From: Postechiella marina
Lineage (GTDB): Bacteria; Bacteroidota; Bacteroidia; Flavobacteriales; Flavobacteriaceae
Assembly: GCF_039538365.1 (NCBI RefSeq)
Contig: NZ_BAABCA010000003.1
Location: forward strand, 496,001-560,000
Direction: 5' to 3'
Length of the DNA: 64,000 nucleotides
This document shows positions 52,649 to 62,044 of this stretch, piece by piece. How positions within the stretch are numbered: the stretch's first letter is position 1; each line of letters begins with the position of its first letter. Under the pieces are notes generated by a model, which saw only the letters and a list, made by a program, of their open reading frames with translations, had not been told where the DNA came from and did not search any database. The translations under genes were made by a program, and so were the position numbers.

Positions 52649-53482
52649 TTATTGAAGCTGTTTTTTGAAGTCTGTAGGCGATAATTGGGTGTTTTTTTTG
52701 AATAATCGACTTAAATGCGAAGCATCATCAAAACCTATTTCGTACGCAATTTCTTTTGCTGTTTTATCGGTATAGGTTAAAAGACGTTTTGCTTCTAACA
52801 CAATACGACCATGGATTATTTGTAACGGACTCGTATTTAATTTTGCAAATGTATTAGACAGTGTTTTAGGAGATTTAAATAGTTTATTGGCATAAAACGA
52901 CACACTATGTTCTGTTTTAAAATGAGACTCTACAAGCAAATTAAACTCTCGTAATAACTCTATTTTAGAATCTTTTACCGTCTCTACATACCCCTCTTTT
53001 GCCTTTAACAGCCTTGTGCAAATAATAATATAACGCGCCATAAGCATACGTAACATTTCGGCTTGTATGGTATCTTCAGTATCAAACTCATCCATAAAAA
53101 CATCGTTAAGTATAGCTAGTTTTTTTTCTTCTGAAGCATTAAGTGTTATTATTGGCACATGTACATTGCCAAAAAATAATAGCCCTGCACAACTTACCTC
53201 TTTATCGTGATCTTTAATGCAATAAAACTCACGATTAAATTGATATACAACCAAATTTTTACCCGAAACATACTGCACATATTGTACAGCTGTTAATACT
53301 AAAACACTTTTGGGCTTAATAGTATATGGTATACTATCTACAATAATTTCTGCTTTTGCAGATGTTGTTCTTATAAAAGTGTAGAGCTCTGCTTGTTTAG
53401 ATGTTTTATAATCTTCTAAAAGCGATTCGTCTCCTATTTTTAAAAACGCATTGGTTGAAAACTCTGTAAATCTTTTTTGCAT
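52649..53482 (-). CDS. AraC-family transcriptional regulator
   Basis: This 277-residue protein has an N-terminal sensor region of cupin-like character (SVLVLTAVQYVQYVSGKNLVVYQFNREFYC) and a C-terminal double helix-turn-helix (about 180-277). SPKTLSNTFAKLNTSPLQIIHGRIVLEAKRLL and KEIAYEIGFDDASHLSRLFKKNTQLSPTDFKK are typical. It would bind direct-repeat DNA. The duplicated operator-like sites just downstream are the obvious candidates. The signal it senses is unknown. The overall layout matches regulators of oxidative or metabolic genes, without naming one. Confidence 0.92.
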   Translation of the reverse strand: MQKRFTEFSTNAFLKIGDESLLEDYKTSKQAELYTFIRTTSAKAEIIVDSIPYTIKPKSVLVLTAVQYVQYVSGKNLVVYQFNREFYCIKDHDKEVSCAGLLFFGNVHVPIITLNASEEKKLAILNDVFMDEFDTEDTIQAEMLRMLMARYIIICTRLLKAKEGYVETVKDSKIELLREFNLLVESHFKTEHSVSFYANKLFKSPKTLSNTFAKLNTSPLQIIHGRIVLEAKRLLTYTDKTAKEIAYEIGFDDASHLSRLFKKNTQLSPTDFKKQLQ

Positions 53483-53541
53483 GCCTTTTTAGTCTACATA
53501 CCTTAAAAAACATTACAAAATATTAGCACACAGAAAACCTC

Positions 53542-54561
53542 TTAAAAAGCACTCTCTAAAATTTCTAATTGGTTAATAATTTGATACTCTGTAATAGGAA
53601 AAGGTTTTTTATTTACTAATGTTTGATAAACAGCTTCAAAAAAGTTAATATAAGATGCTTTTTCTGACGCTATTTTCTCTTCTGTAACAACACCTTTGTC
53701 ATCAACACTTGTTAAAACACCCTCGCTATTAGGCTTTTCTACCCCAAACAACACATTATCTGGCTTTAAACCAGATTGTAATTGCGTTTCTTGAACGTCT
53801 GTTCTGTTTTTAATATAAGACCCCTTTGTACCATGTAAAACAAATGCAGGCAAAGCATTAGCAACTAAAAGACTAGCGGTAACATATACTTGCATACCAC
53901 TATTATACTTTAAGTGTACATGTGCATAATCATCAACTTGGGTTTCTGGACGATTACCCAAGGTTACTATATTAAACGATTCTGGTTTACCAAACAATGC
54001 TATAGATGCATCTAATAAATGAGGCCCTAAATTATACAAAAGCCCATTACCAGCAACAGGAGACTCTTTGGTTATATTAGTACTAATAGCATATTTATAC
54101 CTATCGTATCTAAAATGCACTTCAATTAAACGCCCTAATTTCCCCGATTCTATAACCTTTTTAACAGATAAAAAATCGCTATCGTAACGTCTATTTTGAA
54201 AAGGCATAATAATACAATTTCTTGTTTTAGCTTCTTTAAAAAGTGTTTTAGCTTCGGCAGAAGTTACCGTAAAAGGTTTTTCTACTATAATATGTTTGTT
54301 AGCCCGAATAGCTTGTAATGCAAAATCGAAATGCGTAGAACTAGGTGTATTAATAACCACCAATTCAATACTATCATCATTTAAAAGCTCTGTTACAGTA
54401 TTATAACTTTTTATATCTGGATATACTACTTGTGCTTTTTTGGTAGACCGCTCTACAATTGCCTTTAAATTAAACTTAGGATGCATATTTAAAAACGGGC
54501 AATGAAACAAGCTTCCGGACATACCAAAAGACAACACACCTGTTTTTATTACATCATTCAT
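53542..54561 (-). CDS. Gfo/Idh/MocA-family NAD(P)-dependent oxidoreductase
   Basis: This 339-residue protein has an N-terminal Rossmann fold (GVLSFGMSGSLFHCPFL). NTPSSTHFDFALQAIRANKHIIVEKPFT is the family signature, with EKP at its core. NGLLYNLGPHLLDASIALFGKP supplies the catalytic His. It oxidises or reduces a sugar, inositol or related compound; the substrate cannot be told. The GMSG in place of GxGxxG is a common variant. The gene lies 13 nt downstream of metG, so the two may share a transcript. Confidence 0.93.
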   Translation of the reverse strand: MNDVIKTGVLSFGMSGSLFHCPFLNMHPKFNLKAIVERSTKKAQVVYPDIKSYNTVTELLNDDSIELVVINTPSSTHFDFALQAIRANKHIIVEKPFTVTSAEAKTLFKEAKTRNCIIMPFQNRRYDSDFLSVKKVIESGKLGRLIEVHFRYDRYKYAISTNITKESPVAGNGLLYNLGPHLLDASIALFGKPESFNIVTLGNRPETQVDDYAHVHLKYNSGMQVYVTASLLVANALPAFVLHGTKGSYIKNRTDVQETQLQSGLKPDNVLFGVEKPNSEGVLTSVDDKGVVTEEKIASEKASYINFFEAVYQTLVNKKPFPITEYQIINQLEILESAF

Positions 54562-54574
54562 CTATAAAAATATA

Positions 54575-56674
54575 TTAACTTATTTGCAATCCGTTACCAA
54601 CACTACTATTATCTGGGTTTACAAACACTAATTTCCCATCTGGAGTTTCGGTCATTAAAATCATACCTTGACTCTCTACACCACGCAATGCTCTAGGCGC
54701 TAAGTTTACTAAAACAGTAACGCGTTTTCCAACCACTTCTTCTGCGGTAAAACTTTCAGCAATACCAGAAACAATGGTTCTTGTATCGATACCTGTATCA
54801 ACCTTAAGCTTTAAAAGCTTTTTGGTTTTTGGCATTTTTTCAGCTTCTAGAATGGTTCCTACACGAATATCTAGTTTTGTAAAATCGTCAAAATTAATAG
54901 TATCTTTTTGAGGCTCAACCTTAGCATTAGCTATTTCGTTTGCCTTTTTACTAGCTTCTAATTTATCTAATTGTGCTTGTATAGTAGCATCTTCAATTTT
55001 AGAAAATAACAACTCGGCTTTACCTATGTTATGTCCTGCTGGCAGTAAAACATCTTTAACAGCAACCTCGTTCCATTTAATAGCGTCTATAAGTGTGGCA
55101 TCAGTTTCGTTTTCTTTTTTATCGTTATCAACTAAATTAAGAATACCTTTTAATTTTACAGAAGTAAATGGTAAAAATGGCTCACTTAACGTTGCTAAAG
55201 CAGAAGCTATTTGAAGCGCTACATACATAATGGTTTTTGTACGCTCTGCATCTTCTTTTATTACTTTCCAAGGCTCTGCATCTGCTAAATACTTGTTTCC
55301 TAAACGCGCTAAATTCATTAACTCCTGTCCCGCTTCTCTAAAACGGTAACGCTCTACAGAGCTCGCTATAACATTTGGATACGCTTTTACTGTTGCCAAA
55401 GTTTCCTTATCAACCTCCAATAAATTACCAGCAGAAGGCACAATACCTTCGTAATATTTGTTGGTTAAAACAACAACACGATTAATAAAGTTACCAAAAA
55501 TGGCCACTAACTCGTTGTTATTTCTAGCTTGAAAATCTTTCCAAGTAAAATCGTTATCTTTTGTTTCTGGAGCATTTGCTGTTAACGCATAACGTAATAC
55601 ATCTTGCTGACCAGGAAAATCTTTTAAATATTCTGGCAACCAAACTGCCCAATTCTTAGAGGTAGATAATTTATTACCTTCTAAATTTAAAAACTCGTTT
55701 GCGGGTACATTTTCTGGCAAAATATATGTGCCTTCTGCTTTTAACATAGCAGGGAATATAATACAGTGAAAAACAATATTGTCTTTACCTATAAAATGTA
55801 CTAGCTTAGTGTCTTTATCTTTCCAATAAGGCTCCCAATCTTTACCTTCGCGTTGTGCCCATTCTTTAGTAGAAGAAATGTAACCAATAGGTGCATCAAA
55901 CCATACGTAAAGCACTTTACCTTCTCCGCCTTCTGCAGGCACGGGAATACCCCAATCTAAATCTCTAGTTACTGCGCGAGGGCGTAAACCATCGTCTATC
56001 CAAGATTTACATTGCCCATACACGTTAGGTTTCCAATCTTTTTTATGTCCTTCTAAAATCCATTCTTTTAAAAAATCCTCGTGTTTATTTAATGGTAAAA
56101 ACCAGTGCTTTGTTTCTTTTAAAGTAGGCACATTACCAGTAATTGCCGATTTAGGATTAATTAAATCTGTGGCATTATGGCTGGTTCCACAGTTTTCGCA
56201 TTGATCGCCATAACTTTCTTCGAAACCACATTTAGGGCAGGTTCCTACAATAAATCGATCTGCTAAAAACTGGTTTGCTTCAGCATCGTACAATTGCTCT
56301 GATGTTTCTTCAATAAATTCTCCTTTATCATTCAAAGTCTTAAAAAACTCTGATGCAGTATCGTGATGAATTTTTGCCGATGTTCTAGAATAATTATCAA
56401 AAGTAATCCCGAATTCTTCAAAAGACTGTTTAATTATAGCATGATATTTATCTACAATATCTTGCGGAGTAACACCTTCGTTTTTCGCTTTTATTGTAAT
56501 GGGCACACCATGCTCATCACTACCACCTATAAAAAGCACATCGTTTCCTGTGCCACGCAAAAAACGCGCATAAATATCGGCTGGCACATAAACCCCCGCT
56601 AAATGCCCAATATGTATGGGTCCGTTAGTGTATGGCAGTGCCGAAGTAATGGTATATCTTTTTGGTGTATTCAT
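54575..56674 (-). CDS. metG: Methionyl-tRNA synthetase
   Basis: This 699-residue class I synthetase has PIHIGHLAGVY (HIGH 21-24), a zinc knuckle CPKCG...CENCG in the connective domain, the KMSKS-equivalent KLSTSKNW, and an anticodon-binding helical domain. A C-terminal OB-fold tRNA-binding domain (about 590-699: FTKLDIRVGTILEAEKMPKT) dimerises in other bacteria. The length matches the long, zinc-containing form. It is the first gene of a unit with the Gfo/Idh oxidoreductase. Confidence 0.98.
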   Translation of the reverse strand: MNTPKRYTITSALPYTNGPIHIGHLAGVYVPADIYARFLRGTGNDVLFIGGSDEHGVPITIKAKNEGVTPQDIVDKYHAIIKQSFEEFGITFDNYSRTSAKIHHDTASEFFKTLNDKGEFIEETSEQLYDAEANQFLADRFIVGTCPKCGFEESYGDQCENCGTSHNATDLINPKSAITGNVPTLKETKHWFLPLNKHEDFLKEWILEGHKKDWKPNVYGQCKSWIDDGLRPRAVTRDLDWGIPVPAEGGEGKVLYVWFDAPIGYISSTKEWAQREGKDWEPYWKDKDTKLVHFIGKDNIVFHCIIFPAMLKAEGTYILPENVPANEFLNLEGNKLSTSKNWAVWLPEYLKDFPGQQDVLRYALTANAPETKDNDFTWKDFQARNNNELVAIFGNFINRVVVLTNKYYEGIVPSAGNLLEVDKETLATVKAYPNVIASSVERYRFREAGQELMNLARLGNKYLADAEPWKVIKEDAERTKTIMYVALQIASALATLSEPFLPFTSVKLKGILNLVDNDKKENETDATLIDAIKWNEVAVKDVLLPAGHNIGKAELLFSKIEDATIQAQLDKLEASKKANEIANAKVEPQKDTINFDDFTKLDIRVGTILEAEKMPKTKKLLKLKVDTGIDTRTIVSGIAESFTAEEVVGKRVTVLVNLAPRALRGVESQGMILMTETPDGKLVFVNPDNSSVGNGLQIS

Positions 56675-56828
56675 CGATGCAAAATTTTATTTAATGTCCT
56701 TAATGAAATAAAAACGACTAAGACTATCTTTTTTTAATGCCTTCGCTTTACTCAGAATGGTTATGTTTTTGAAGCCACAAAAGTAATGAATTAAGCATCG
56801 ATTTAGAAAAAAAATGTACATTTACAAT

Positions 56829-57848
56829 ATGTCACAAAACCTACTAATTTCAACTTTACTTTGCACCGTTTTATTTTTCGGAGTACAAACCGCTTTTTCG
56901 CAAACCACAGTATTACAAAAACAAAATAACACATTGAAAAAACCACCGTATTTAAAGTCTGGAGACACCATTGCTATTGTTGCGCCTTCTGGAATTTTAA
57001 AAAACAGAACTGCCGAAGTTGAACGCGCAAAAAAACTTTTAAAAAATTGGGGGTTACATGCCCTAGTAGGAAACAATGTTTTTAAACAAGACCACCATTT
57101 TTCAGGAACAGATAACGAACGTTGCGAAGATTTCCAAAACGCTTTAGACAACCCTAGCGTAAAGGCCATTTGGTGTGCTCGTGGTGGTTATGGTTCGGTT
57201 AGAATTTTAGATAAATTAGATTATTCTAAATTTAAATTAAATCCCAAATGGATTATTGGTTACTCAGACATTACAGCGCTACATAATCAAGTACATAACT
57301 TAGGCTATCAATCTATTCATGCCATGATGTGCACTAGCTTACAAGACGAATTTACAACAATTAAAGAAACCATTTCTACATTTAAAAAGGCGCTTTTTGG
57401 CACGCCATTGAGCTACACTTTACACCCATCAAAATATAATAAAAAAGGCACAGTTACAGCACCAATAACTGGTGGCAATCTAACTATTTTACATACCATG
57501 CTAGGCTCTAATTCTAGCATTGACACTTCTGGAAAAATATTGTTTATAGAAGAAATTGGCGAATACAAATATCATATAGATCGCATGTTACAAAGTTTAA
57601 AACGCGCTGGCTATTTTAACAATTGTAAAGGCTTAATTATTGGCGATTTCACAAAAATAAAAAAGAATACCACGCCATGGGGATCTTCTATAGAACAATT
57701 AATTTTAGATGTTGTATCAGACTACAATTTCCCTGTTGCATTTAACATGCCCGCAGGCCATGCAAAGGATAATCGCTCATTAATTTTGGGAGAAACAGTT
57801 GTTTTAACGGTAAATAACGAACAGTCAACCATTATTTTCGAGAACTAA
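56829..57848 (+). CDS. Secreted LD-carboxypeptidase (S66)
   Basis: This 339-residue enzyme has a signal peptide ending AFSQ when translation starts at the ATG at 56829. A longer start adds five residues, but a -7-like box (TACATTTA) overlaps it, so I prefer the shorter start. IVAPSGIL, WCARGGYGSVRILD (Ser nucleophile region) and the C-terminal NMPAGHAKDN region match LdcA/S66 peptidases, which trim the terminal D-Ala from murein tetrapeptides. The exported form is unusual relative to cytoplasmic E. coli LdcA, but is supported by the signal sequence. It diverges from metG. Confidence 0.9.
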   Translation: MSQNLLISTLLCTVLFFGVQTAFSQTTVLQKQNNTLKKPPYLKSGDTIAIVAPSGILKNRTAEVERAKKLLKNWGLHALVGNNVFKQDHHFSGTDNERCEDFQNALDNPSVKAIWCARGGYGSVRILDKLDYSKFKLNPKWIIGYSDITALHNQVHNLGYQSIHAMMCTSLQDEFTTIKETISTFKKALFGTPLSYTLHPSKYNKKGTVTAPITGGNLTILHTMLGSNSSIDTSGKILFIEEIGEYKYHIDRMLQSLKRAGYFNNCKGLIIGDFTKIKKNTTPWGSSIEQLILDVVSDYNFPVAFNMPAGHAKDNRSLILGETVVLTVNNEQSTIIFEN

Positions 57849-57899
57849 AACATTATGTTATAATATTGAGCTCTCATTCTCAAACCCTAAATTATAATA

Positions 57900-58151
57900 A
57901 TGATGAAAAAATTACAATTAGTATTAGTAGCAATTACACTTTTAGTTTCTTTTAATGTAAAGGCAGACGAGGTAATCAAAAATTCAGACTTAAACCTAAG
58001 CAACCCAGATGTTCGTAAATGTTTAATTGAAGCCTCTAAAACAGACGGATGGAGATTAGCATCTGTAACAATGAACAAAGCTAACAAGCTTGTTCTTATT
58101 TTTGACAAAGGAGACACTACAAGAGTTTATACAAGCAACGAAGAATTATAG
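57900..58151 (+). CDS. Small secreted protein of unknown function
   Basis: This 83-residue protein has a clear signal peptide (KKLQLVLVAITLLVSFNVKA). The mature part is about 60 residues with one Cys (VRKCLIEASKTDG) and a C-terminal strand pattern (ASVTMNKANKLVLIFDKGDTTRVY). No family is recognised. Two consecutive Met codons allow either start. It is 51 nt after ldcA and before a terminator, so it could be part of the same transcript. Confidence 0.72.
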   Translation: MMKKLQLVLVAITLLVSFNVKADEVIKNSDLNLSNPDVRKCLIEASKTDGWRLASVTMNKANKLVLIFDKGDTTRVYTSNEEL

Positions 58152-58172
58152 AATAATTTCTTTTAAATTATA

Positions 58173-58206
58173 AAAGCCAACTACAATATGTAAGTTGGCT
58201 TTTTTT
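58173..58206 (+). terminator. Terminator after the small secreted protein gene
   Basis: AAAAGCCAACT (58173-58183) pairs with AGTTGGCTTTT (58194-58204) in a perfect 11-bp stem, with a T run after it. Confidence 0.92.
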
Positions 58207-58299
58207 ATACTGCACCTTTTTAGCACACAACAAACCCCAAATTATATAATTTACTATAAAATGTTTATTTCTAAATAAGCATCATTGCAAATTCTATCG

Positions 58300-58307
58300 T
58301 ATTTTTG
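58300..58307 (+). promoter_or_regulatory. -7 promoter box directly before hemH
   Basis: TATTTTTG matches TAnnTTTG exactly and ends four nucleotides before the ATG at 58312. A transcript starting there would have almost no untranslated leader. Confidence 0.55.
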
Positions 58308-58311
58308 CAAT

Positions 58312-59346
58312 ATGAAAAAAGGAATTTTACTTGTTAACCTTGGTTCGCCAGATAGTCCAAGCCCAAAAGACGTAAAAAAATATTTAGGTGAGTTTTTAAT
58401 GGATGAGCGCGTTATCGATATTCCGTTAGTAGCAAGAACCGCATTAGTAAAAGGTATTATTTTAAATACACGCCCAAAACAATCGGCAGCAGCCTATAAA
58501 AAAATATGGTGGGACGAGGGTTCGCCACTTATTGTGCTATCAGAAAGGCTTCAAAATAAAATACAACAACAAGTAGACATACCTGTAGAACTAGCTATGC
58601 GCTACGGTAGCATGACCATAAAAAAAGGCCTACAATCCCTAGTAAACAAAGGCGTAGAAAAAGTGCTATTATTTCCTTTATACCCACAATTCGCTATGGC
58701 AACAACAGAAACCATTACTGTTTTAGCCGAAGAGTTACGCCAAGAACATTTTCCTAATCTTAAAATAGAATCTGTTCCCGCATTTTACAACAAACCAGAT
58801 TATATCGAGGTGCTAGCAAACTCAATACAAAAGCATTTAAAAAACAAAAAATACGACCACTTATTATTTTCGTATCACGGTGTACCAGAGCGCCATATAC
58901 GCAAAAGCGATATTACAAAATCGCACTGTAAAATAGATAAAAGTTGCTGTGTAACACCAAGCAAAGCACACGAATTTTGCTACAAACACCAATGCTTAGA
59001 AGTAACACGTTTGGTTGCTCAAAAACTAAACCTTAAAGAAAACACATACTCAACATCCTTTCAATCGCGTTTAGGTTTCGATCCGTGGTTGCAACCTTAC
59101 ACAGACAGAACCATAGAACGATTAGGTAAACAAGGCATAAAAAACATGGCCATAGTTACACCTGCCTTTGTTAGCGACTGCTTAGAAACTCTAGAAGAAA
59201 TAGCTATGGAAGGTCAAGAATTATTTCACGAAGTTGGCGGGCAAGATTTTACAACAGTACCCTGCCTAAACGACGATAGCGCCTTTGTAAACCTATTATC
59301 TAAATGGATAACAAACTGGAGTAAAACACCAGCAGAAACAGTTTAA
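58312..59346 (+). CDS. hemH: Ferrochelatase with cysteine-rich insertion
   Basis: This 344-residue enzyme inserts Fe2+ into protoporphyrin IX. GILLVNLGSPDSP opens the fold, FSYHGVPERH contains the catalytic His, and the SDCLETLEEI region holds the Glu. I start at MKKGILL; a start nine codons earlier would sit over the promoter box. Between FSYHGVPERH and LEVTRLVAQ lies a segment with five Cys (SHCKIDKSCC, EFCYKHQC), not seen in E. coli HemH, that could hold an Fe-S cluster. hemJ starts 3 nt later, so the last two porphyrin steps are coupled. Confidence 0.95.
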   Translation: MKKGILLVNLGSPDSPSPKDVKKYLGEFLMDERVIDIPLVARTALVKGIILNTRPKQSAAAYKKIWWDEGSPLIVLSERLQNKIQQQVDIPVELAMRYGSMTIKKGLQSLVNKGVEKVLLFPLYPQFAMATTETITVLAEELRQEHFPNLKIESVPAFYNKPDYIEVLANSIQKHLKNKKYDHLLFSYHGVPERHIRKSDITKSHCKIDKSCCVTPSKAHEFCYKHQCLEVTRLVAQKLNLKENTYSTSFQSRLGFDPWLQPYTDRTIERLGKQGIKNMAIVTPAFVSDCLETLEEIAMEGQELFHEVGGQDFTTVPCLNDDSAFVNLLSKWITNWSKTPAETV

Positions 59347-59349
59347 ACC

Positions 59350-59898
59350 ATGGAGTATTACGCATACATAAAATCGCTGCACCTCATATTTGTAATTACC
59401 TGGTTTGCTGGCTTATTTTATATTCCGCGCTTATTCGTTTACCAAATCGAAGCCTTTCACAAACCCTCACCAGACAAAGAAATACTAGGTAAACAACTTA
59501 AATTAATGGCAAAACGCTTGTGGTACATCATCACATGGCCATCAGCCATTTTAGCAACACTATTTGCCATTTGGCTACTTATTTTATTGCCAAGTTGGCT
59601 ACAACAACCCTGGATGCATGTAAAACTAACCTTTGTTGTTCTTCTTATAATATACCACCTAAAAACACATCAATACTTTAAACAATTACAAAACGATGTG
59701 GTAAAAAAAACATCCAATTTTATGCGCATCTGGAACGAAGGCGCCACATTTATTCTCTTTGCAATCATTTTTTTAGTCATTCTAAAAAGCGCCATAAATT
59801 GGGTTTGGGGCGTAGTAGGCATTTTTATTTTGGGCGTGCTAATTATGCTCGGTTTTAAAGTATATAAACGCATACGCGAAAAAAACCCAGAAGCATAA
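59350..59898 (+). CDS. hemJ: Protoporphyrinogen IX oxidase HemJ
   Basis: This 182-residue membrane protein has four to five hydrophobic helices. SLHLIFVITWFAGLFYIPRLFVYQIEA and WMHVKLTFVVLLIIYHLKTH contain the conserved His and Lys residues of the HemJ (UPF0093) family. It oxidises protoporphyrinogen IX to protoporphyrin IX, the substrate of HemH encoded just upstream. The adjacency supports this over the CopD label sometimes used. Confidence 0.92.
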   Translation: MEYYAYIKSLHLIFVITWFAGLFYIPRLFVYQIEAFHKPSPDKEILGKQLKLMAKRLWYIITWPSAILATLFAIWLLILLPSWLQQPWMHVKLTFVVLLIIYHLKTHQYFKQLQNDVVKKTSNFMRIWNEGATFILFAIIFLVILKSAINWVWGVVGIFILGVLIMLGFKVYKRIREKNPEA

Positions 59899-59908
59899 CA
59901 CACATTAA

Positions 59909-60010
59909 GGCGTTACCCGAAAAGGGTCGCGCTTTCGGCAGTCGCTTTTTTGTGTTGCATAAGCGCAACAACACAAAAAGAGCTTCAACAAATGCCTCTA
60001 TCGCTAACGC
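59909..60010 (-). repeat. Palindromic dispersed element, copy B
   Basis: In the minus orientation it matches copy A at 40641-40717. The ends are GCGTTA and TAACGC. The centre is a long hairpin, TTTTTTGTGTTG (59946-59957) against CAACACAAAAA (59969-59979) with an 11-nt loop. It lies 10 nt after hemJ, where it may end or stabilise the hem transcript. Confidence 0.85.
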
Positions 60011-60140
60011 ATACACGCTACCAATACCCTTTTCAATTTAAAATTTAGCACAACAAAACTAAAGCCCGCTATATATTTTTTAAAACCCGCTTAGTATGTT
60101 TGGTTTGATTATTGCTATATTTAATGGATTAATAACAAAA

Positions 60141-61598
60141 ATGAAGCTAAAAAAATTATCCCTACGTACTCGAATTTTCATAGCCATGATTATGCTTGTA
60201 CTATTAGCATCTATACTTATTGCAGTAGTTGCTATATACCAATATCGAGAAGAAACTATAGACTACCATAAACAACGTCTAGAACGTAAAGAACAAAACA
60301 TAAAAACACACCTTAAAAGTGTACTAAACGGACGCGGAAACACCTGGGAAGTAAAAACAGACAACCTACCCTATATTTTTAAAGAAGATATAAGTAGCAT
60401 AGCCGATATACATAAATTAGAAATAAAACTCTACGATCTAGAAGGCTCTATACTAATATCATCCAAAGCCAACTTAAAAGAAAACATAGACGAAAAATGT
60501 ATTGACGCCGAAATACTAAACCAAATTTCTAACACGGCAGAGCATCATTTTGTAGAAAAAAACGAAATAAACGGAGAAACCCTCCAATCGTCTTACAGTT
60601 ATTTTTACGATCTAAAATTTAAACCCATAGCCATATTAAAATTACCATATCTAGAAAACGACGAGTTTCTATCTAAAGAACTTAACGAGTTTCTAGAACG
60701 CCTAAGTTATGCTTATTTATTCATTTTATTAATGGCTATAGGTATTGCCTTTTTACTCTCTAAATACATTACAAAATCTTTAAAAACCATTAGCGACAAA
60801 ATAAACGCTACCAGACTAGAAAAGCGCAACGAACGTATAGATATAGACGATACTAGCGAAGAAATATCTACTCTAGTAAACTCTTACAACAGCATGATAG
60901 ACGAGCTAGAAGATAGTGCTGTGCAACTAGCAACAAGCGAGCGCGAACAAGCCTGGAGAGAAATGGCAAAACAAGTAGCACACGAAATTAAAAACCCGCT
61001 AACACCTATGCGTTTAACGGTTCAAAACTTTCAGCGTAAATTCGATCCAGAAGACGAAAACATACATTTAAAAGTAGACGAATACAGCAAAACAATTATC
61101 CAGCAAATAGATACCATGAGCTCTATTGCTTCGGCATTTTCAAATTTCGCAAAAATGCCTGCTCAAAAAAACGAAACACTAAACGTAGTACAAATTGTAA
61201 AACTAGCGCTCGATATTTTTAACGAAGATTACATAGTTTTTAATTCTGACAACGAAGAAATAATAGCAAAACTAGACCGCACACAATTAATTCGTGTAGT
61301 TACAAATTTGGTAAAAAATGGTATACAAGCCATACCAGAAAACAAAACACCCAAAGTAACTGTTAGTGTTAACACCAACTTAAACAACATTATAATTACG
61401 GTTGCAGATAATGGTTCTGGCGTATCAGAAGAGAACATAAGTAAAATTTTCGAACCAAAATTTACAACAAAAACAAGCGGTATGGGTCTTGGCTTAGCCA
61501 TGGTTAAAAACATAGTAGAAACCTACAAAGGCACCATAACATTTACAACAGAAAAAGACAAAGGAACCATTTTTAAAGTAACATTTCCAAAAGAGTAA
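60141..61598 (+). CDS. Orphan sensor histidine kinase (HAMP, NtrY-like)
   Basis: Starting at MKLKKLSLRTRIF (60141; an alternative ATG lies 15 codons upstream), the 485-residue protein has membrane helices at about 12-32 and 189-207 with an extracytoplasmic sensor between. A HAMP domain follows. The H box is QVAHEIKNPLTPMRL (His281), then N box NLVKNGIQAI, G1 DNGSGV and G2 GMGLGLAMVKNIV. HEIKNPLTP is typical of NtrY-like kinases. No response regulator is adjacent. The signal is unknown. hemH/hemJ upstream are separated by the palindromic element. Confidence 0.92.
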   Translation: MKLKKLSLRTRIFIAMIMLVLLASILIAVVAIYQYREETIDYHKQRLERKEQNIKTHLKSVLNGRGNTWEVKTDNLPYIFKEDISSIADIHKLEIKLYDLEGSILISSKANLKENIDEKCIDAEILNQISNTAEHHFVEKNEINGETLQSSYSYFYDLKFKPIAILKLPYLENDEFLSKELNEFLERLSYAYLFILLMAIGIAFLLSKYITKSLKTISDKINATRLEKRNERIDIDDTSEEISTLVNSYNSMIDELEDSAVQLATSEREQAWREMAKQVAHEIKNPLTPMRLTVQNFQRKFDPEDENIHLKVDEYSKTIIQQIDTMSSIASAFSNFAKMPAQKNETLNVVQIVKLALDIFNEDYIVFNSDNEEIIAKLDRTQLIRVVTNLVKNGIQAIPENKTPKVTVSVNTNLNNIIITVADNGSGVSEENISKIFEPKFTTKTSGMGLGLAMVKNIVETYKGTITFTTEKDKGTIFKVTFPKE

Positions 61599-61613
61599 AT
61601 TATAGAAAACACA

Positions 61614-62042
61614 ATGAAAGGTATTAAATTATTTAGCCTAATAACTTTACTTAACCTTAGTATAATAGGCTACTCACAAGCAGGTGTTTACAGCAAAACA
61701 AACACACCAAAAAACAAAGACACAGAATTAAAATGGACCGTTACATTAAATAAAAACGGTTCTTTTATTTATAATTTTTATAGAAAACATAAAAAAGGAG
61801 TGCCTGAAGAAGAAAACTTTTATGGAAAAGGTACTTGGAGATTAAATGGCAAAATAATTAACTTTTTTACCAACCCTGAAACCGAAATAAACGAGATCTA
61901 CAAAATGGATTTTACAAACACCAAAGCAAGATACGTTAGTAAATCTCCAAGAAACGAATCTGCTAAAACCACTAAAACAGCCATTAAGTTTTATCAATCA
62001 GACCTCTTTGCTATTACCGGGTTAGAACTATTTAAACAATAA
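61614..62042 (+). CDS. Secreted lipocalin-like protein of unknown function
   Basis: This 142-residue protein has a signal peptide ending GYSQ. The mature part has KWTVTLNKNGSFIYNFYR and GKGTWRLNGKIINFFT, a strand pattern and TW motif seen in small beta-barrel envelope proteins. No named family is certain. The gene starts 15 nt after the kinase and ends 2 nt before the next gene, so three or four genes form one operon. Function is unknown. Confidence 0.75.
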   Translation: MKGIKLFSLITLLNLSIIGYSQAGVYSKTNTPKNKDTELKWTVTLNKNGSFIYNFYRKHKKGVPEEENFYGKGTWRLNGKIINFFTNPETEINEIYKMDFTNTKARYVSKSPRNESAKTTKTAIKFYQSDLFAITGLELFKQ

Positions 62043-62044
62043 AA

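Noticed and set aside
58285..58311. Longer start for ferrochelatase
   Set aside because: It adds nine residues before the conserved MKKGILLVNLGSP opening and overlaps a consensus -7 box.
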